Assembly: GCA_937996795.1 (NCBI GenBank)
Contig: CALKUH010000031.1
Span: forward strand, 1 to 58,698
Direction: 5' to 3'
Length of the DNA stretch: 58,698 nucleotides
Source: an uncultured Verrucomicrobiota bacterium
GTDB lineage: Bacteria; Verrucomicrobiota; Kiritimatiellia; CAIVKH01
Shown here piece by piece: positions 32,824 through 41,373 of the stretch. The position numbers and the translations under genes are program-made. How positions within the stretch are numbered: the first letter of the stretch is position 1; each line of letters starts with the position of its first letter. The notes below the pieces were generated by a model. It was not told where the DNA came from, did not search any database, and saw only the letters and a program-made list of their open reading frames with translations.

Positions 32824-33773
32824 ACTGGCGCAAACATATGGTGTTGGTGGTCGGGGGCGGCCTCGCGCTGCTTCTCCTCCTGGTGGCGTTGGGCTTCCTG
32901 CTTTCGGCGCGCGGCAACCACGCGAAGTCGAGTGATGAGTTGCAGCAGGCGATGCGCAGGCTTGAGGCGCTGATGCAGCGGAAGCCGTATCCATCCCCTG
33001 AAAATGTCCGGCATGTGGAGGCCAACCTGGCGGCCCTGGGTGATCAGGCGCACGCGCTGCAGGACGGATTGCGACGGGGGGCCCTCAATGTCGAGAGCAT
33101 TGAGGCTGCGGAATTCGCGCCGCTGCTGGAGCGCGCGGTGAAACGCCTGACCCAACAGGCGGCCGAACTGGGTGTGGCGCTTCCCGCGCCGTTTAATCTC
33201 GGCCTTGACCGGTATGCGGCGGGTGAACTACCGGCTTCTGAACATCTGCCGCGCCTGGTCCTGCAATTGCGCAGCATGGAAGCGATTTCGCAGCTCCTGT
33301 TCCAGTCGCGCATCAGCTCGCTCGTAAGCATCGAGCGCCAGCCGTTTGAGTTTTCATCCGTTCCCGGTGAGGAGCCGGCGGTGTCCTCGCGGCGCCGCGC
33401 GACGGCGCAGGAAGCGGGGCCTTCCGTTTCCTTGCTGCCGCCGCCGCCGTCGAATGCCCTGTACGTGGTGGAGCGGATCACGGTTACGTTCCTCGCGCGC
33501 GATGCGATCGTGTGGGAGGTGCTCAATCAAATCGCCCGCTCGCCGCTGGTCATGGCGGTCGTGGATGTGCAGCTTGAAAACACTTCCGCGCAGAAGGGTG
33601 AACTGGGCAAGGCGCAACCCGCGAAAGCAACGGGGGCAGGGGTGCCCGAAGGGCAAATCGCAGCGATGCCTTCTCATGAAGACCGGGTGGTGGCGGGACG
33701 CGAGCCGGTCCAGGCGACTCTGGTTGTGGATGTCTATCGATTTGCGGATGCGATCAAGGAGGGTGGTTCGTGA
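32820..33773 (+). CDS. Amuc_1100-like, PilO-type inner membrane protein
   Basis: A 317-residue protein with one N-terminal transmembrane helix (residues ~8-29), a coiled-coil region (SSDELQQAMRRLEALMQRK and following) and two periplasmic alpha/beta modules, the PilO/GspM plan. Its position between PilM-PilN and the Amuc_1099-like gene, and its length, match Amuc_1100 of Akkermansia, a protein described as pilus-associated and acting on host TLR2. Whether this homologue has any such activity cannot be judged from sequence. A Pro-rich linker (LLPPPPS) separates the modules. The ATG at 32820 overlaps the preceding stop (ATGA), and the following gene starts with GTG in a GTGA overlap. Confidence 0.82.
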   Translation: MNWRKHMVLVVGGGLALLLLLVALGFLLSARGNHAKSSDELQQAMRRLEALMQRKPYPSPENVRHVEANLAALGDQAHALQDGLRRGALNVESIEAAEFAPLLERAVKRLTQQAAELGVALPAPFNLGLDRYAAGELPASEHLPRLVLQLRSMEAISQLLFQSRISSLVSIERQPFEFSSVPGEEPAVSSRRRATAQEAGPSVSLLPPPPSNALYVVERITVTFLARDAIVWEVLNQIARSPLVMAVVDVQLENTSAQKGELGKAQPAKATGAGVPEGQIAAMPSHEDRVVAGREPVQATLVVDVYRFADAIKEGGS

Positions 33774-34831
33774 AAGGCACCGGCCAGAAACCCGGAGGCT
33801 CCTGGATCCAGCAAAACTACGAGAAGCTGGCGTTGCTGCTTGCGCTGGTCGTGTTGTTGGGGTCGGTCCTTCTTCTCCTCCTGCGTGTCGGCGAACAGCG
33901 GAAAGGTTTCGACACCCGGATGGAGCGCGAAGCGGTCACCACGGGCGCTGCCGCCGCGCCGCTGGACCTTTCCGCGTCGAGCAATCTGATCGCCGCCCTC
34001 CAGCAGCCCTTCCAAGTGGCTGCCGCCCAGCGCCGGCTGATGGTGGGCGAGTTGCGCGTCGCGAGTATTCCCGACGGTGCGCCGATTCCGTTCGATGCGA
34101 AGGTCGATCCGTTCAACAACAAACCTCAACCGGATCCGAACTTTGACCCCGACACGGATGGCGACGGCATTCCCGACAAGGTGGAGCTGTCCATGGGGCT
34201 GAATCCCGCGGACCCCTCGGATGCATTGGGCGATCTGGATGGTGATGGCTACACGAATGTGGAAGAGCACCAATCGGGCTCAAACATGAAGGACCCGGCC
34301 ATCACCCCGCCGGCCTCCGCCAAGCTCCGCCTGCTCCGCACGGTCGTCAATCCCTTCCGCTTGCGCTTCCTCGGTATATCCAAACTTCCTGACGGAGATC
34401 GCTATCAGTTGAATGTGCGCAGCCTGGAGCGCACGTATTTCGCGCGGATCGGGGATGAAATTGAAGGATTCAAGGTGGTTTCCTACCAGGGCGACGCGGC
34501 GGGCGGCCCGACGATCACGCTGGAGCGCGAGTCGAAGTCGATCCGCCTCATTCAGGGCCGTGTCATCAACGAGGAAGACCGCACGGCATTCGTGGTCTTT
34601 CTGATCACCGGCGCTCGTTACAAATTGCAGGTAAATCAGGAGTTCCGCCTACAAGGCGATCTCTACAAAGTCGTTGACATCCGTGAAGATCGTATCGTAA
34701 TACGCGACGCACGGGACGGGAAATTGATCACGGTGGGGTTGTTGTCGCCGGAAGAGCGCGCTCGGTTGCAAGGCGCTTCACAAGCGGCACCCGCCCAGCC
34801 TCCGGCTGAGCCGGCGCCACTGCTCCCATGA
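33770..34831 (+). CDS. Amuc_1099-like, PilP-type protein with calcium-loop insertion
   Basis: A 353-residue membrane-anchored protein (transmembrane helix at residues ~20-39). Residues ~126-165 carry two calcium-binding loops of the thrombospondin type 3 or EF-hand kind: DPDTDGDGIPDKVE (from Asp126) and GDLDGDGYTNVEEH (from Asp155). Two beta-rich modules follow (SLERTYFARIGDEIEGFKV and FRLQGDLYKVVDIREDRIVI) that resemble PilP/GspC homology-region folds, which link the inner-membrane platform to the secretin. The GTG at 33770 has AAGGAGGG six bases upstream and overlaps the previous stop. The C-terminus is Pro/Ala-rich. Homology to Amuc_1099 is inferred from order and features. Confidence 0.8.
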   Translation: MKGTGQKPGGSWIQQNYEKLALLLALVVLLGSVLLLLLRVGEQRKGFDTRMEREAVTTGAAAAPLDLSASSNLIAALQQPFQVAAAQRRLMVGELRVASIPDGAPIPFDAKVDPFNNKPQPDPNFDPDTDGDGIPDKVELSMGLNPADPSDALGDLDGDGYTNVEEHQSGSNMKDPAITPPASAKLRLLRTVVNPFRLRFLGISKLPDGDRYQLNVRSLERTYFARIGDEIEGFKVVSYQGDAAGGPTITLERESKSIRLIQGRVINEEDRTAFVVFLITGARYKLQVNQEFRLQGDLYKVVDIREDRIVIRDARDGKLITVGLLSPEERARLQGASQAAPAQPPAEPAPLLP

Positions 34832-34907
34832 AGGTCTGCGCACAGGCGGGACGTGGTGTTTGTTTTTGTACTGGCTGTGGATTTGGAAAGCACGAAGGAG
34901 AGACTTC

Positions 34908-37900
34908 ATGAGCGTCACGAAAAGCTCGGTTTGCTGGCTGATGGCCCTTTGTTTTGCAGGCTCTTCCGTAACGCGTGCCCAGGACTTCGAGGCCTTGCTC
35001 CAGGACTTGACGCTGCCGTCGCCCACCGCCCTCGCAGCCACCGCCGAAGCCGATGCCCCTGCGCCGGCCCCTGTGGAGGAAGCCGCCGTCGAGCCGCAAC
35101 CGGAAGCACCGGCCGAGGCGATCACCCCCGCGGACGATGCGTTGTTTGACGAGATTCTGAATGCGCCGGCACCCGCCGCTGCGTCCGAACCGGCGGTCGA
35201 ATCCTCACCCGCGCCGATCGAAGCGGATCCGTTCGCCTCTCCTGTTGAAGAGCCCGCGCCTGTGGTTGCGGTTGAGGCGGCTCCTGCCGAGGAACCCTTT
35301 GTCGCGGCGCCCGCGCCTGAAGTCGTTGAAGCGGCAGCGGAGGAAATTCTGGCCAACCAGCCGGCGGAAGCGCCTGCGATGGCGGTGGAAGATTTTGAAC
35401 TGGGTGAAATCGCGGAGCCTCCGGCGCTTGTTGAAGAAGCAGCCCCTGCGGCGGTGGAGGAGTCCCCTGTCGTCGAAGCGGTCGTTGAACCTGCCGTCGT
35501 CGAAACCGTTCCTGCGGCTGAGCCCGTTGCAGAGGTGGTGCAGGAACCGGAACTCGTAGTGGAGCCTGTCGTGGAGTCCGCGCCGGTGGTTGAGGCGGTA
35601 GTGGAGCCAGAGGTGATCGCCGCGGAACCGGCGCCTGTCGTTGAGGCGGAACCGGAACCGGTGCCGGTGGTTGAAGCCGAGCCCGCTGCCGATGTTGGTG
35701 CTTTCTTTGATTTTGCCGCTCCGGCGGACGAGCCCGCGGTCGAGCCCGCAGCGGCAGCAGCCGAACCTATGGATGCGGAGCCTGAGGTTGCGGCGATCGA
35801 GCCCGTTGCGGGGGAAGCGCCTTCGGAGGTGCCGGAACCGCTTGCGCCTGATGCAACGGGCTTGGATCCCAAACTGGTGGCTGCGCAGGAAGAGGTTCGT
35901 CGGCAGGCGCGTGAGGTCGAAGGGCGTCAGAGCGCCGAGCGCGGTTTTGCCGCGGCACAGGCGGGCGACTGGGATGCCGCGATCACCGCATTGACCGATG
36001 CACAGCTCAAGGTGCCGGCGCGGGCGCCGACGACAAACCTGCTCGCGCAGGTCCGTGCGAGTCTGGGCGCCGCGCATTTGCAGAAAGCCGGCGTCGCTTT
36101 CGAGCGTGGAGAGCATGATATCGCGCTGGAAAGTCTCCGTTTGGCCGGTGCCAATGGTGCGGACCCTCGCGAGATTGAATCACTCACGAAGAAGATTTCG
36201 AAAGCGCAAGAACGCAAAGCGGCCATCGCGGCCAAGCCTGTTCCGGTCAAAGAGCGCAAGGAAATTGTGGACCGGGTGAAATCGACCCAGGAACTGATCA
36301 TTGAGGGCCGCCAGTATTTTAATGTCCGGGACTACGATGCCGCCGAGGCCCTGTTCGAGGAAGTCCTCAAGAAGGATGAATACAACGTCGATGCGATGCG
36401 CTTCCTGCGAAAGATCGATGAGGTGCGCTACAAGATTCGCACCAAGGCCCGTGAGGCCACGGCCGCCGATCTGATCCAGAAGGTGCGTGAAACCTGGACC
36501 ACGCCGCTTAACAAGGACGTCAAATTGCCCGATGCCGTGGTCAAACGCGGCCCCGTCGAAACGCTAACCGCCACCCAGCGGCTGCAGGAGAAAATGGAGC
36601 GGATCATCATTCCGTCCATCGAGTTCCGGCAGGCTAACATCACGGACGTCATTAACTTCCTTGTCGAAGCCAGCATTCTTGGCGACCCGGACAAGGCGGG
36701 CGTGAATATCATTCTCAACCTGAATATTCCGGGTGGCGGAGGCGGATCCGCGCCGACGCCCTCAGCGGCGCCCACACCCGCGCCTGCGGCGACGGATGAT
36801 CCCTTCGGTTTTGGCGGAGACTTCGGCGGTGGCGGTGATTTCGGCGCGCCGGCGCAGGATCTCTCCCAGCCGATGGCGTCGCCGGATCCCGGCTCATCCA
36901 TTCCCACGATCACCCTCAACCTGCGCCGCATCACGCTGCTGGATGCGATCAAATACATCACCGAAGTCGCGCGCCTGAAATATCGTCTCGAAGAAAACGC
37001 CGTCATCATCACGCCCGAGGGCGTCGTCTCCGGTCGCGTCGTGACCCGCCTCTATCCCGTGCAGCCGTCCATCCAGGACGTGATCATCGAACGCGGGGAG
37101 GCCGTCGAAAATGCGGGCGGCTTCACGGAAATCGGCGCCAAGAGTGCCGTAATCAAGAAGAGCGATGTAAAAGACTTCTTTGAGAAGACGGGCGTTCCGT
37201 TCCCGGCCGGCACCTCGATCACCTACAATCCGGCCATCAGCCAGCTCATTGTGGCGAATACGCCGGAAAACCTGGAAACCTTCGAGCGCATCCTTGCGCG
37301 CCTGAACGTCATCCCGAACCAGGTGGAGATTGAGGCGCGCTTTGTCGAAATCTCGCAGGATGACCTCGAGGAACTCGGCTTCCAGTGGCTGCTGACCGAT
37401 AACTGGGAAATCGCGCAGAAGACGGGTCCGTTTGGCATTGGTTCCGCGGAGCGCATCCAGATGAACTCGGATCCGGATGGCGTGACGAAGGGGCTGCGCT
37501 TCTTCACGCGCAACAACAATACCGGAACCATTGAGCCCAGCACGCGCTCCCAGTTCGGCACCGGTGTCACGCCTCTGGGTGGCATCGCAACCTTTGCCAG
37601 CATCCTGACAAATCCGGAAGTGGCCCTCGTGATCCAGGCCATTTCGCAACACGGTGGAACGGACCTGCTCTCCGCCCCGCGCGTGACCACGCGCAGCGGT
37701 GTCAATGCACAGATCCAGGTCGTCCGCGAAATTCTCTACCCCACCGAATTCGAGATCACGCAGCCGCAGTTCAACGAGAGCGGAAACGTGACGACGCCTC
37801 CCGTGGTGACGCCCGGCTCGTTCGAGAAACGTGAAACCGGCGTGATCCTCAACGTGACGCCGACGGTCGGCCCGGATGGCTACACCATCGACCTGGTCCT

Positions 37901-38318
37901 CGTGCCCGAGGTTTCGGAGTTGGTGGAATGGCTCCAGTACGGCTCGACGGTCAGCATTCCGCGCCTTGATGCGTTGACCGGCCTGTTCACGGGTGACCAG
38001 ACCTTCACGTTCAACATTCCCCAGCCGGTCTTCTCCAGCCGTAACGTCACGACGAGCATCGTGATCTGGGATGGCCAGACGGTCGTCATGGGCGGCTTGA
38101 TCCGCGAAGACCTCGTCAAGGTGAAGGACAAGGTTCCGTTCCTCGGTGACATTCCGTTGCTCGGGCGCTTGTTCCGCAGCGAAGGCGAGTACAGCCGGAA
38201 GAAGAATCTGCTGATCTTTGTCACCGCGCGCCTCGTGGATCCCTCCGGTAAGCCGATCAATCGCGGCGGGCCGGTGGACGCGGAGGCGAATGCGGGCGGT
38301 GCGGCGGCGACGCCCTGA
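34908..38318 (+). CDS. PilQ-like outer membrane secretin with long acidic repeat region
   Basis: An 1136-residue secretin, far longer than typical PilQ (~700). The signal peptide ends VTRAQ. Residues ~30-320 are an Ala/Pro/Val/Glu low-complexity stretch with V-V-E-x-x-x-P repeats. Residues ~325-535 contain TPR-like helices (GFAAAQAGDWDAAITALTDAQ; YFNVRDYDAAEALFEEVLKK). N-domains start near 565 (SIEFRQANITDVINFLVEAS) and include a Gly/Phe loop. The secretin core runs from ~805 (VEIEARFVEISQDDLEELGF) to the C-terminal signature VWDGQTVVMGGLI ... PFLGDIPLLGRLFRS. The ATG at 34908 has AAGGAG seven bases upstream. It should form the outer-membrane pore of the system, with the acidic region possibly spanning or binding the peptidoglycan. 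Confidence 0.92.
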   Translation: MSVTKSSVCWLMALCFAGSSVTRAQDFEALLQDLTLPSPTALAATAEADAPAPAPVEEAAVEPQPEAPAEAITPADDALFDEILNAPAPAAASEPAVESSPAPIEADPFASPVEEPAPVVAVEAAPAEEPFVAAPAPEVVEAAAEEILANQPAEAPAMAVEDFELGEIAEPPALVEEAAPAAVEESPVVEAVVEPAVVETVPAAEPVAEVVQEPELVVEPVVESAPVVEAVVEPEVIAAEPAPVVEAEPEPVPVVEAEPAADVGAFFDFAAPADEPAVEPAAAAAEPMDAEPEVAAIEPVAGEAPSEVPEPLAPDATGLDPKLVAAQEEVRRQAREVEGRQSAERGFAAAQAGDWDAAITALTDAQLKVPARAPTTNLLAQVRASLGAAHLQKAGVAFERGEHDIALESLRLAGANGADPREIESLTKKISKAQERKAAIAAKPVPVKERKEIVDRVKSTQELIIEGRQYFNVRDYDAAEALFEEVLKKDEYNVDAMRFLRKIDEVRYKIRTKAREATAADLIQKVRETWTTPLNKDVKLPDAVVKRGPVETLTATQRLQEKMERIIIPSIEFRQANITDVINFLVEASILGDPDKAGVNIILNLNIPGGGGGSAPTPSAAPTPAPAATDDPFGFGGDFGGGGDFGAPAQDLSQPMASPDPGSSIPTITLNLRRITLLDAIKYITEVARLKYRLEENAVIITPEGVVSGRVVTRLYPVQPSIQDVIIERGEAVENAGGFTEIGAKSAVIKKSDVKDFFEKTGVPFPAGTSITYNPAISQLIVANTPENLETFERILARLNVIPNQVEIEARFVEISQDDLEELGFQWLLTDNWEIAQKTGPFGIGSAERIQMNSDPDGVTKGLRFFTRNNNTGTIEPSTRSQFGTGVTPLGGIATFASILTNPEVALVIQAISQHGGTDLLSAPRVTTRSGVNAQIQVVREILYPTEFEITQPQFNESGNVTTPPVVTPGSFEKRETGVILNVTPTVGPDGYTIDLVLVPEVSELVEWLQYGSTVSIPRLDALTGLFTGDQTFTFNIPQPVFSSRNVTTSIVIWDGQTVVMGGLIREDLVKVKDKVPFLGDIPLLGRLFRSEGEYSRKKNLLIFVTARLVDPSGKPINRGGPVDAEANAGGAAATP

Positions 38319-38337
38319 TCGAAGCTGTATGCTTGTG

Positions 38338-38363
38338 GCCGGCGGGCTGCGAAGCCCGCCGGC
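38338..38363 (+). terminator. Strong hairpin after the secretin gene, terminator-like
   Basis: A perfect 11-bp stem (38338-38348 with 38353-38363, GCCGGCGGGCT paired with its complement) closes on a four-base GCGA loop of GNRA type. The hairpin begins 20 bases after the pilQ-like stop. The downstream sequence is pyrimidine-rich (TTCCTCTTCT) but lacks a clean U-tract, so it may be a rho-assisted terminator or an mRNA 3'-end stabiliser. Confidence 0.6.
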
Positions 38364-38436
38364 GGACCCGTTCCTCTTCTGAGCGTGGGATCGTCCGCCT
38401 TCGCGGTGCGTTCCACCGCATAACCATCATTCACTT

Positions 38437-39315
38437 GTGTCCGATGCCCCGTCATTCCTGATCGTGGACGCCATGGCGCTGGCGTATCGCGCCTTCCATG
38501 CGATTCCGCCGCTGCATGCGCCGGATGGCACCCCGACCAATATGCTGCTGGGCTTTGCCAAGGCCCTTCGCCATTTGCAGGAGCGTTTCAAGCCCACGCA
38601 CCTCGTTGTGATTTCCGACGGCGGGCTGCCCGCACATCGGATGGAATTGTTGCCGTCGTACAAGGCGCAACGCGCGCCGATGCCGGATGAACTCAAGCGT
38701 CAGCTTCCGTTCTTGGATGCATTTCTTGATGCCGCGCGGATCGTGCGTTTGCGCCTGGACGGGGAGGAAGCGGATGATGTCATGGCGACGCTCGCGCGGG
38801 CGGCTGAACAACGCCGGTATCGCGTGGTGATGGCGAGCAACGACAAGGATCTGTTCCAACTCCTGACGGATCGCGTGTCCATGGTGGCCCCGGTCAAGGA
38901 CGCGCTCTTGATGGGACCCGCTGAGGTGGAGGCCAAAATCGGCGTGCCACCCTCCTTGGTTCCCGCCTGGCTCTCGCTGACCGGGGATGCAGTGGACAAT
39001 ATCCCGGGCGTACCCGGCATCGGGCCCAAAACGGCCGCCAAACTCCTGCAGGAACACGGATCCCTCGACAGCCTCCTCGCCAATCTGGCGCAGGTGAAGG
39101 GCGAGCGGATGCAATCGGCCCTTCGCGAGTCCGCGGACGCGATTCGCCGCAACCTGGCGATGGTCACGCTTCATACGGACGTGCCCGGTCTGCCTGACCT
39201 TGATGCCCTTCGCTTGCAACCACCCGATGTGCCCGCGCTTCAGGCGCTCCAGTCCCGCCTCGGCATGACCTCCCTTGTTCCGTCGCCCATGGCGACCCAG
39301 ATGACCCTGTTGTGA
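38437..39315 (+). CDS. Stand-alone 5'-3' exonuclease / flap endonuclease (PolA N-domain type)
   Basis: A 292-residue FEN-family nuclease equivalent to the 5'-3' exonuclease domain of DNA polymerase I, able in principle to remove RNA primers and flaps. It has the metal-binding clusters (LIVDAMALAYRAFHA; RLRLDGEEADDVMATLA; MASNDKDLFQLL; SLTGDAVDNIPGVPGIGPKTAAKLLQEHG with the helix-hairpin-helix). The start is GTG at 38437, since the next ATG would remove the first catalytic aspartate. No Shine-Dalgarno is present. It ends naturally, with no polymerase domain downstream; the next gene overlaps by GTGA. It is not a broken polA, since the fold is complete, although whether a full polA exists elsewhere is unknown. 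Confidence 0.9.
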   Translation: MSDAPSFLIVDAMALAYRAFHAIPPLHAPDGTPTNMLLGFAKALRHLQERFKPTHLVVISDGGLPAHRMELLPSYKAQRAPMPDELKRQLPFLDAFLDAARIVRLRLDGEEADDVMATLARAAEQRRYRVVMASNDKDLFQLLTDRVSMVAPVKDALLMGPAEVEAKIGVPPSLVPAWLSLTGDAVDNIPGVPGIGPKTAAKLLQEHGSLDSLLANLAQVKGERMQSALRESADAIRRNLAMVTLHTDVPGLPDLDALRLQPPDVPALQALQSRLGMTSLVPSPMATQMTLL

Positions 39316-41366
39316 ACGCGTTCTCCCCGATACCCCTGAAAGCTCGTCTGCCGTATTGGCTGCTGGGCGCCATGGGCTTGCTGTTCGTGTTCACCTTTGC
39401 GCTCGGCGTGCGCCGGATGATCCTCGAAGCGCAGTATCGCCGGCATGGCGCCGACATGCAGTTCACCCTGGAAAGCGCCCTCTACTACCGGCGCGTCAAA
39501 ATGGTCCACGACACGGGGCGCCTTCCTGCGCACGACCCGATGATTCAATATCCGGAGGGCATTGATCCACGCACGACCTACACGTCGGGTTCGGAACCGA
39601 TCTATGCGGCGCTTGCCCGCCTGTTTCCGTCCTCCGTGCCCATGCCGAACCGGATCCGCTGGATTGAGTCCGCATGGTTTTGCCTCGGCGTGCCGTTGCT
39701 CGCGCTGGGATTATACGGATGGACCCGCCGCGTCGGGCCCGCGCTGTGGGGCAGCCTGTTTTATGCCGCGTCGATTTCCAGCGTGATCCGTTCGACGGGG
39801 CAGGAACTCTCGCACGAAAATTTCGCCCTCCCATTTCTCATCGCGCACTGGGCGCTCGCGGTGTCGGCGCCCGGCGCTCGCGCGCCGCTCCTGCGCCTCG
39901 CGGGCCACGCGGGTTCCGCCCTCGCGCTCGCGCTTGCCTTGTGCAATTGGGATCTCATCCAATTCTACGTGGCGCTCCGGTTCCTGCATGTCGCCTGGGA
40001 GCTCTTGCGAGAGACCCCGTCGAGGGGGGCGGTGTTCGGCGCGTGGCGCTTTGACGCGCTGGCGCTGGTGGCGGTGGGCCTGCTCAATCCCTACCACCAT
40101 TCGCAAGGCTGGCTCACATCGCCCACGATGGGGTTGGTGTATGCCGTGGTCCTCCTGTCGGCACTGCGTGCGCGACTGGATGCGCAGATGGGCACGGCTC
40201 CGCGTTGGCGTGGCTTCGCCGCACGCACGGGTGTCCTCATCGGCGCCATGGGGGTGACCGCATTGCTGCATCGCGTCTGGGGGCCGGACGGCGCCTACGG
40301 CCATTTTTCTGAATTGCTCTGGGCCAAGCTCCGGTTCCTGAACGAGAAGCCCGCCGACCCCTCGCGCCTGACGTTCAACCAGCGCATCCTCTGGGTGCCG
40401 GCGCTGAATTCGACCGATTGGCGGCTGGCGCTCAGCCTTTTTCCCGCGCTATTGGGGTTGACAATTCCATCCGCGCTTCTACTCTGGTTGCATTCAAAGA
40501 AATCCCCGAATTCCGGGACGCTTTTCCTCCTTTTTGCGTTTGTCGTTTCAGCAGTGGCGTTCTGGTTGTTCGCGCGGTTCCACGTCTTCCTCACCCTGTT
40601 CTCCTGCTTGATTCTGGGGGTGGCTTGGTCCGCGCTTCCTGCGGGACGGGTGGTGCTGCGGGGCGTGGTGGCGGTTCTGTTCGGCGCGGGGCTGGTCGTG
40701 GAGACCCTGCACAGCGTGAGGGACCCCGGGCGGTGGGGCCGGTTGAATGTGTATTACAAACAGCTTGAGGAATTGACCGGATGGATGGCGCGCCACGTGG
40801 CGCCGGACCCGGTGTTGGCAAATTTTGGCGTGAGCAGTTCGATCGCCGCGTACGGGAAGTGCGCAATCCTGCTTCATCCGAAGTTCGAGAACGCGGGATT
40901 GCGCGACCGGGTGAAGGCATATGGCGAGAAGCTGTTCCAGGGAACCGAACAGGAATTCCGGGATTGGGCGGACGAGCACGGCGCCCAGTACTACGTGCAC
41001 GCGTTCGGCGAGTTTTCATCAGAACATCCTGAATTGCAGATGCGATATTTTGTGAACACGCTGGCGCCGTCGACCAATTCGGCCGCCCATGGGTTTGAGT
41101 TCGATCCCGATGGCCGCACGCAGTTCATCCCGCTCTGGCGGAATGTGAAGTACGCGGTCTTCCGCATCATCACCCGCGCGGACGAGGTGATGGCGCGCCA
41201 GTTGGTGCGCCAGGCGGAGGTGGCGTTTGAGAAGGGCGACATGGACGGAACGGAGGAGGCCTCGCTACAGGCGTTGAAGCGTGTGCCGACGCAGGAACGG
41301 GCGCTGGAATTGCTGCGTCTGTCCGCCGTATTGAAAGAAGCCGGCTTCCGCGCCGGCCAGGAGTGA
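39312..41366 (+). CDS. STT3/PglB-like GT-C membrane glycosyltransferase
   Basis: A 684-residue polytopic protein. The N-terminal loop after the first helix has the layout of oligosaccharyltransferase STT3: an aspartate in HGADMQFTLES (Asp48), then VHDTGRLPAHDPMIQYPEG (residues 65-83), which closely resembles the STT3 hallmark DP-x-x-x-YPEG. About ten more helices follow, then a ~200-residue soluble C-terminal domain ending in a TPR-like helix pair (VRQAEVAFEKGDMDGTEEASLQAL). The WWDYG motif of true oligosaccharyltransferases was not found, so it may transfer other lipid-linked sugars. The GTG at 39312 overlaps the exonuclease stop. It is the second large GT-C-like protein in this window. Confidence 0.75.
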   Translation: MNAFSPIPLKARLPYWLLGAMGLLFVFTFALGVRRMILEAQYRRHGADMQFTLESALYYRRVKMVHDTGRLPAHDPMIQYPEGIDPRTTYTSGSEPIYAALARLFPSSVPMPNRIRWIESAWFCLGVPLLALGLYGWTRRVGPALWGSLFYAASISSVIRSTGQELSHENFALPFLIAHWALAVSAPGARAPLLRLAGHAGSALALALALCNWDLIQFYVALRFLHVAWELLRETPSRGAVFGAWRFDALALVAVGLLNPYHHSQGWLTSPTMGLVYAVVLLSALRARLDAQMGTAPRWRGFAARTGVLIGAMGVTALLHRVWGPDGAYGHFSELLWAKLRFLNEKPADPSRLTFNQRILWVPALNSTDWRLALSLFPALLGLTIPSALLLWLHSKKSPNSGTLFLLFAFVVSAVAFWLFARFHVFLTLFSCLILGVAWSALPAGRVVLRGVVAVLFGAGLVVETLHSVRDPGRWGRLNVYYKQLEELTGWMARHVAPDPVLANFGVSSSIAAYGKCAILLHPKFENAGLRDRVKAYGEKLFQGTEQEFRDWADEHGAQYYVHAFGEFSSEHPELQMRYFVNTLAPSTNSAAHGFEFDPDGRTQFIPLWRNVKYAVFRIITRADEVMARQLVRQAEVAFEKGDMDGTEEASLQALKRVPTQERALELLRLSAVLKEAGFRAGQE

Positions 41367-41373
41367 GGCCGGG

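Noticed and set aside
34778..35872. A Ser/Thr/Gly/Ala-rich 364-codon minus-strand frame that looks like a repeat-rich surface protein
   Set aside because: It is the complement of the Ala/Pro/Val/Glu repeat region of the secretin gene, so its repeats are a reflection of that region.
38338..38363. The GC hairpin as a dispersed REP element
   Set aside because: I saw no second copy in this window, and its position 20 bases after an operon end fits a terminator better.
38437..39315. Truncated polA pseudogene
   Set aside because: The exonuclease fold is complete through its helix-hairpin-helix and C-terminal region, ends naturally, and is coupled to the next gene, so a stand-alone exonuclease is more likely.
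40458..40463. TTGACA as another promoter
   Set aside because: It lies inside the STT3-like gene with no start codon at the ~40-base distance and no -10 box, so it is probably a chance occurrence.
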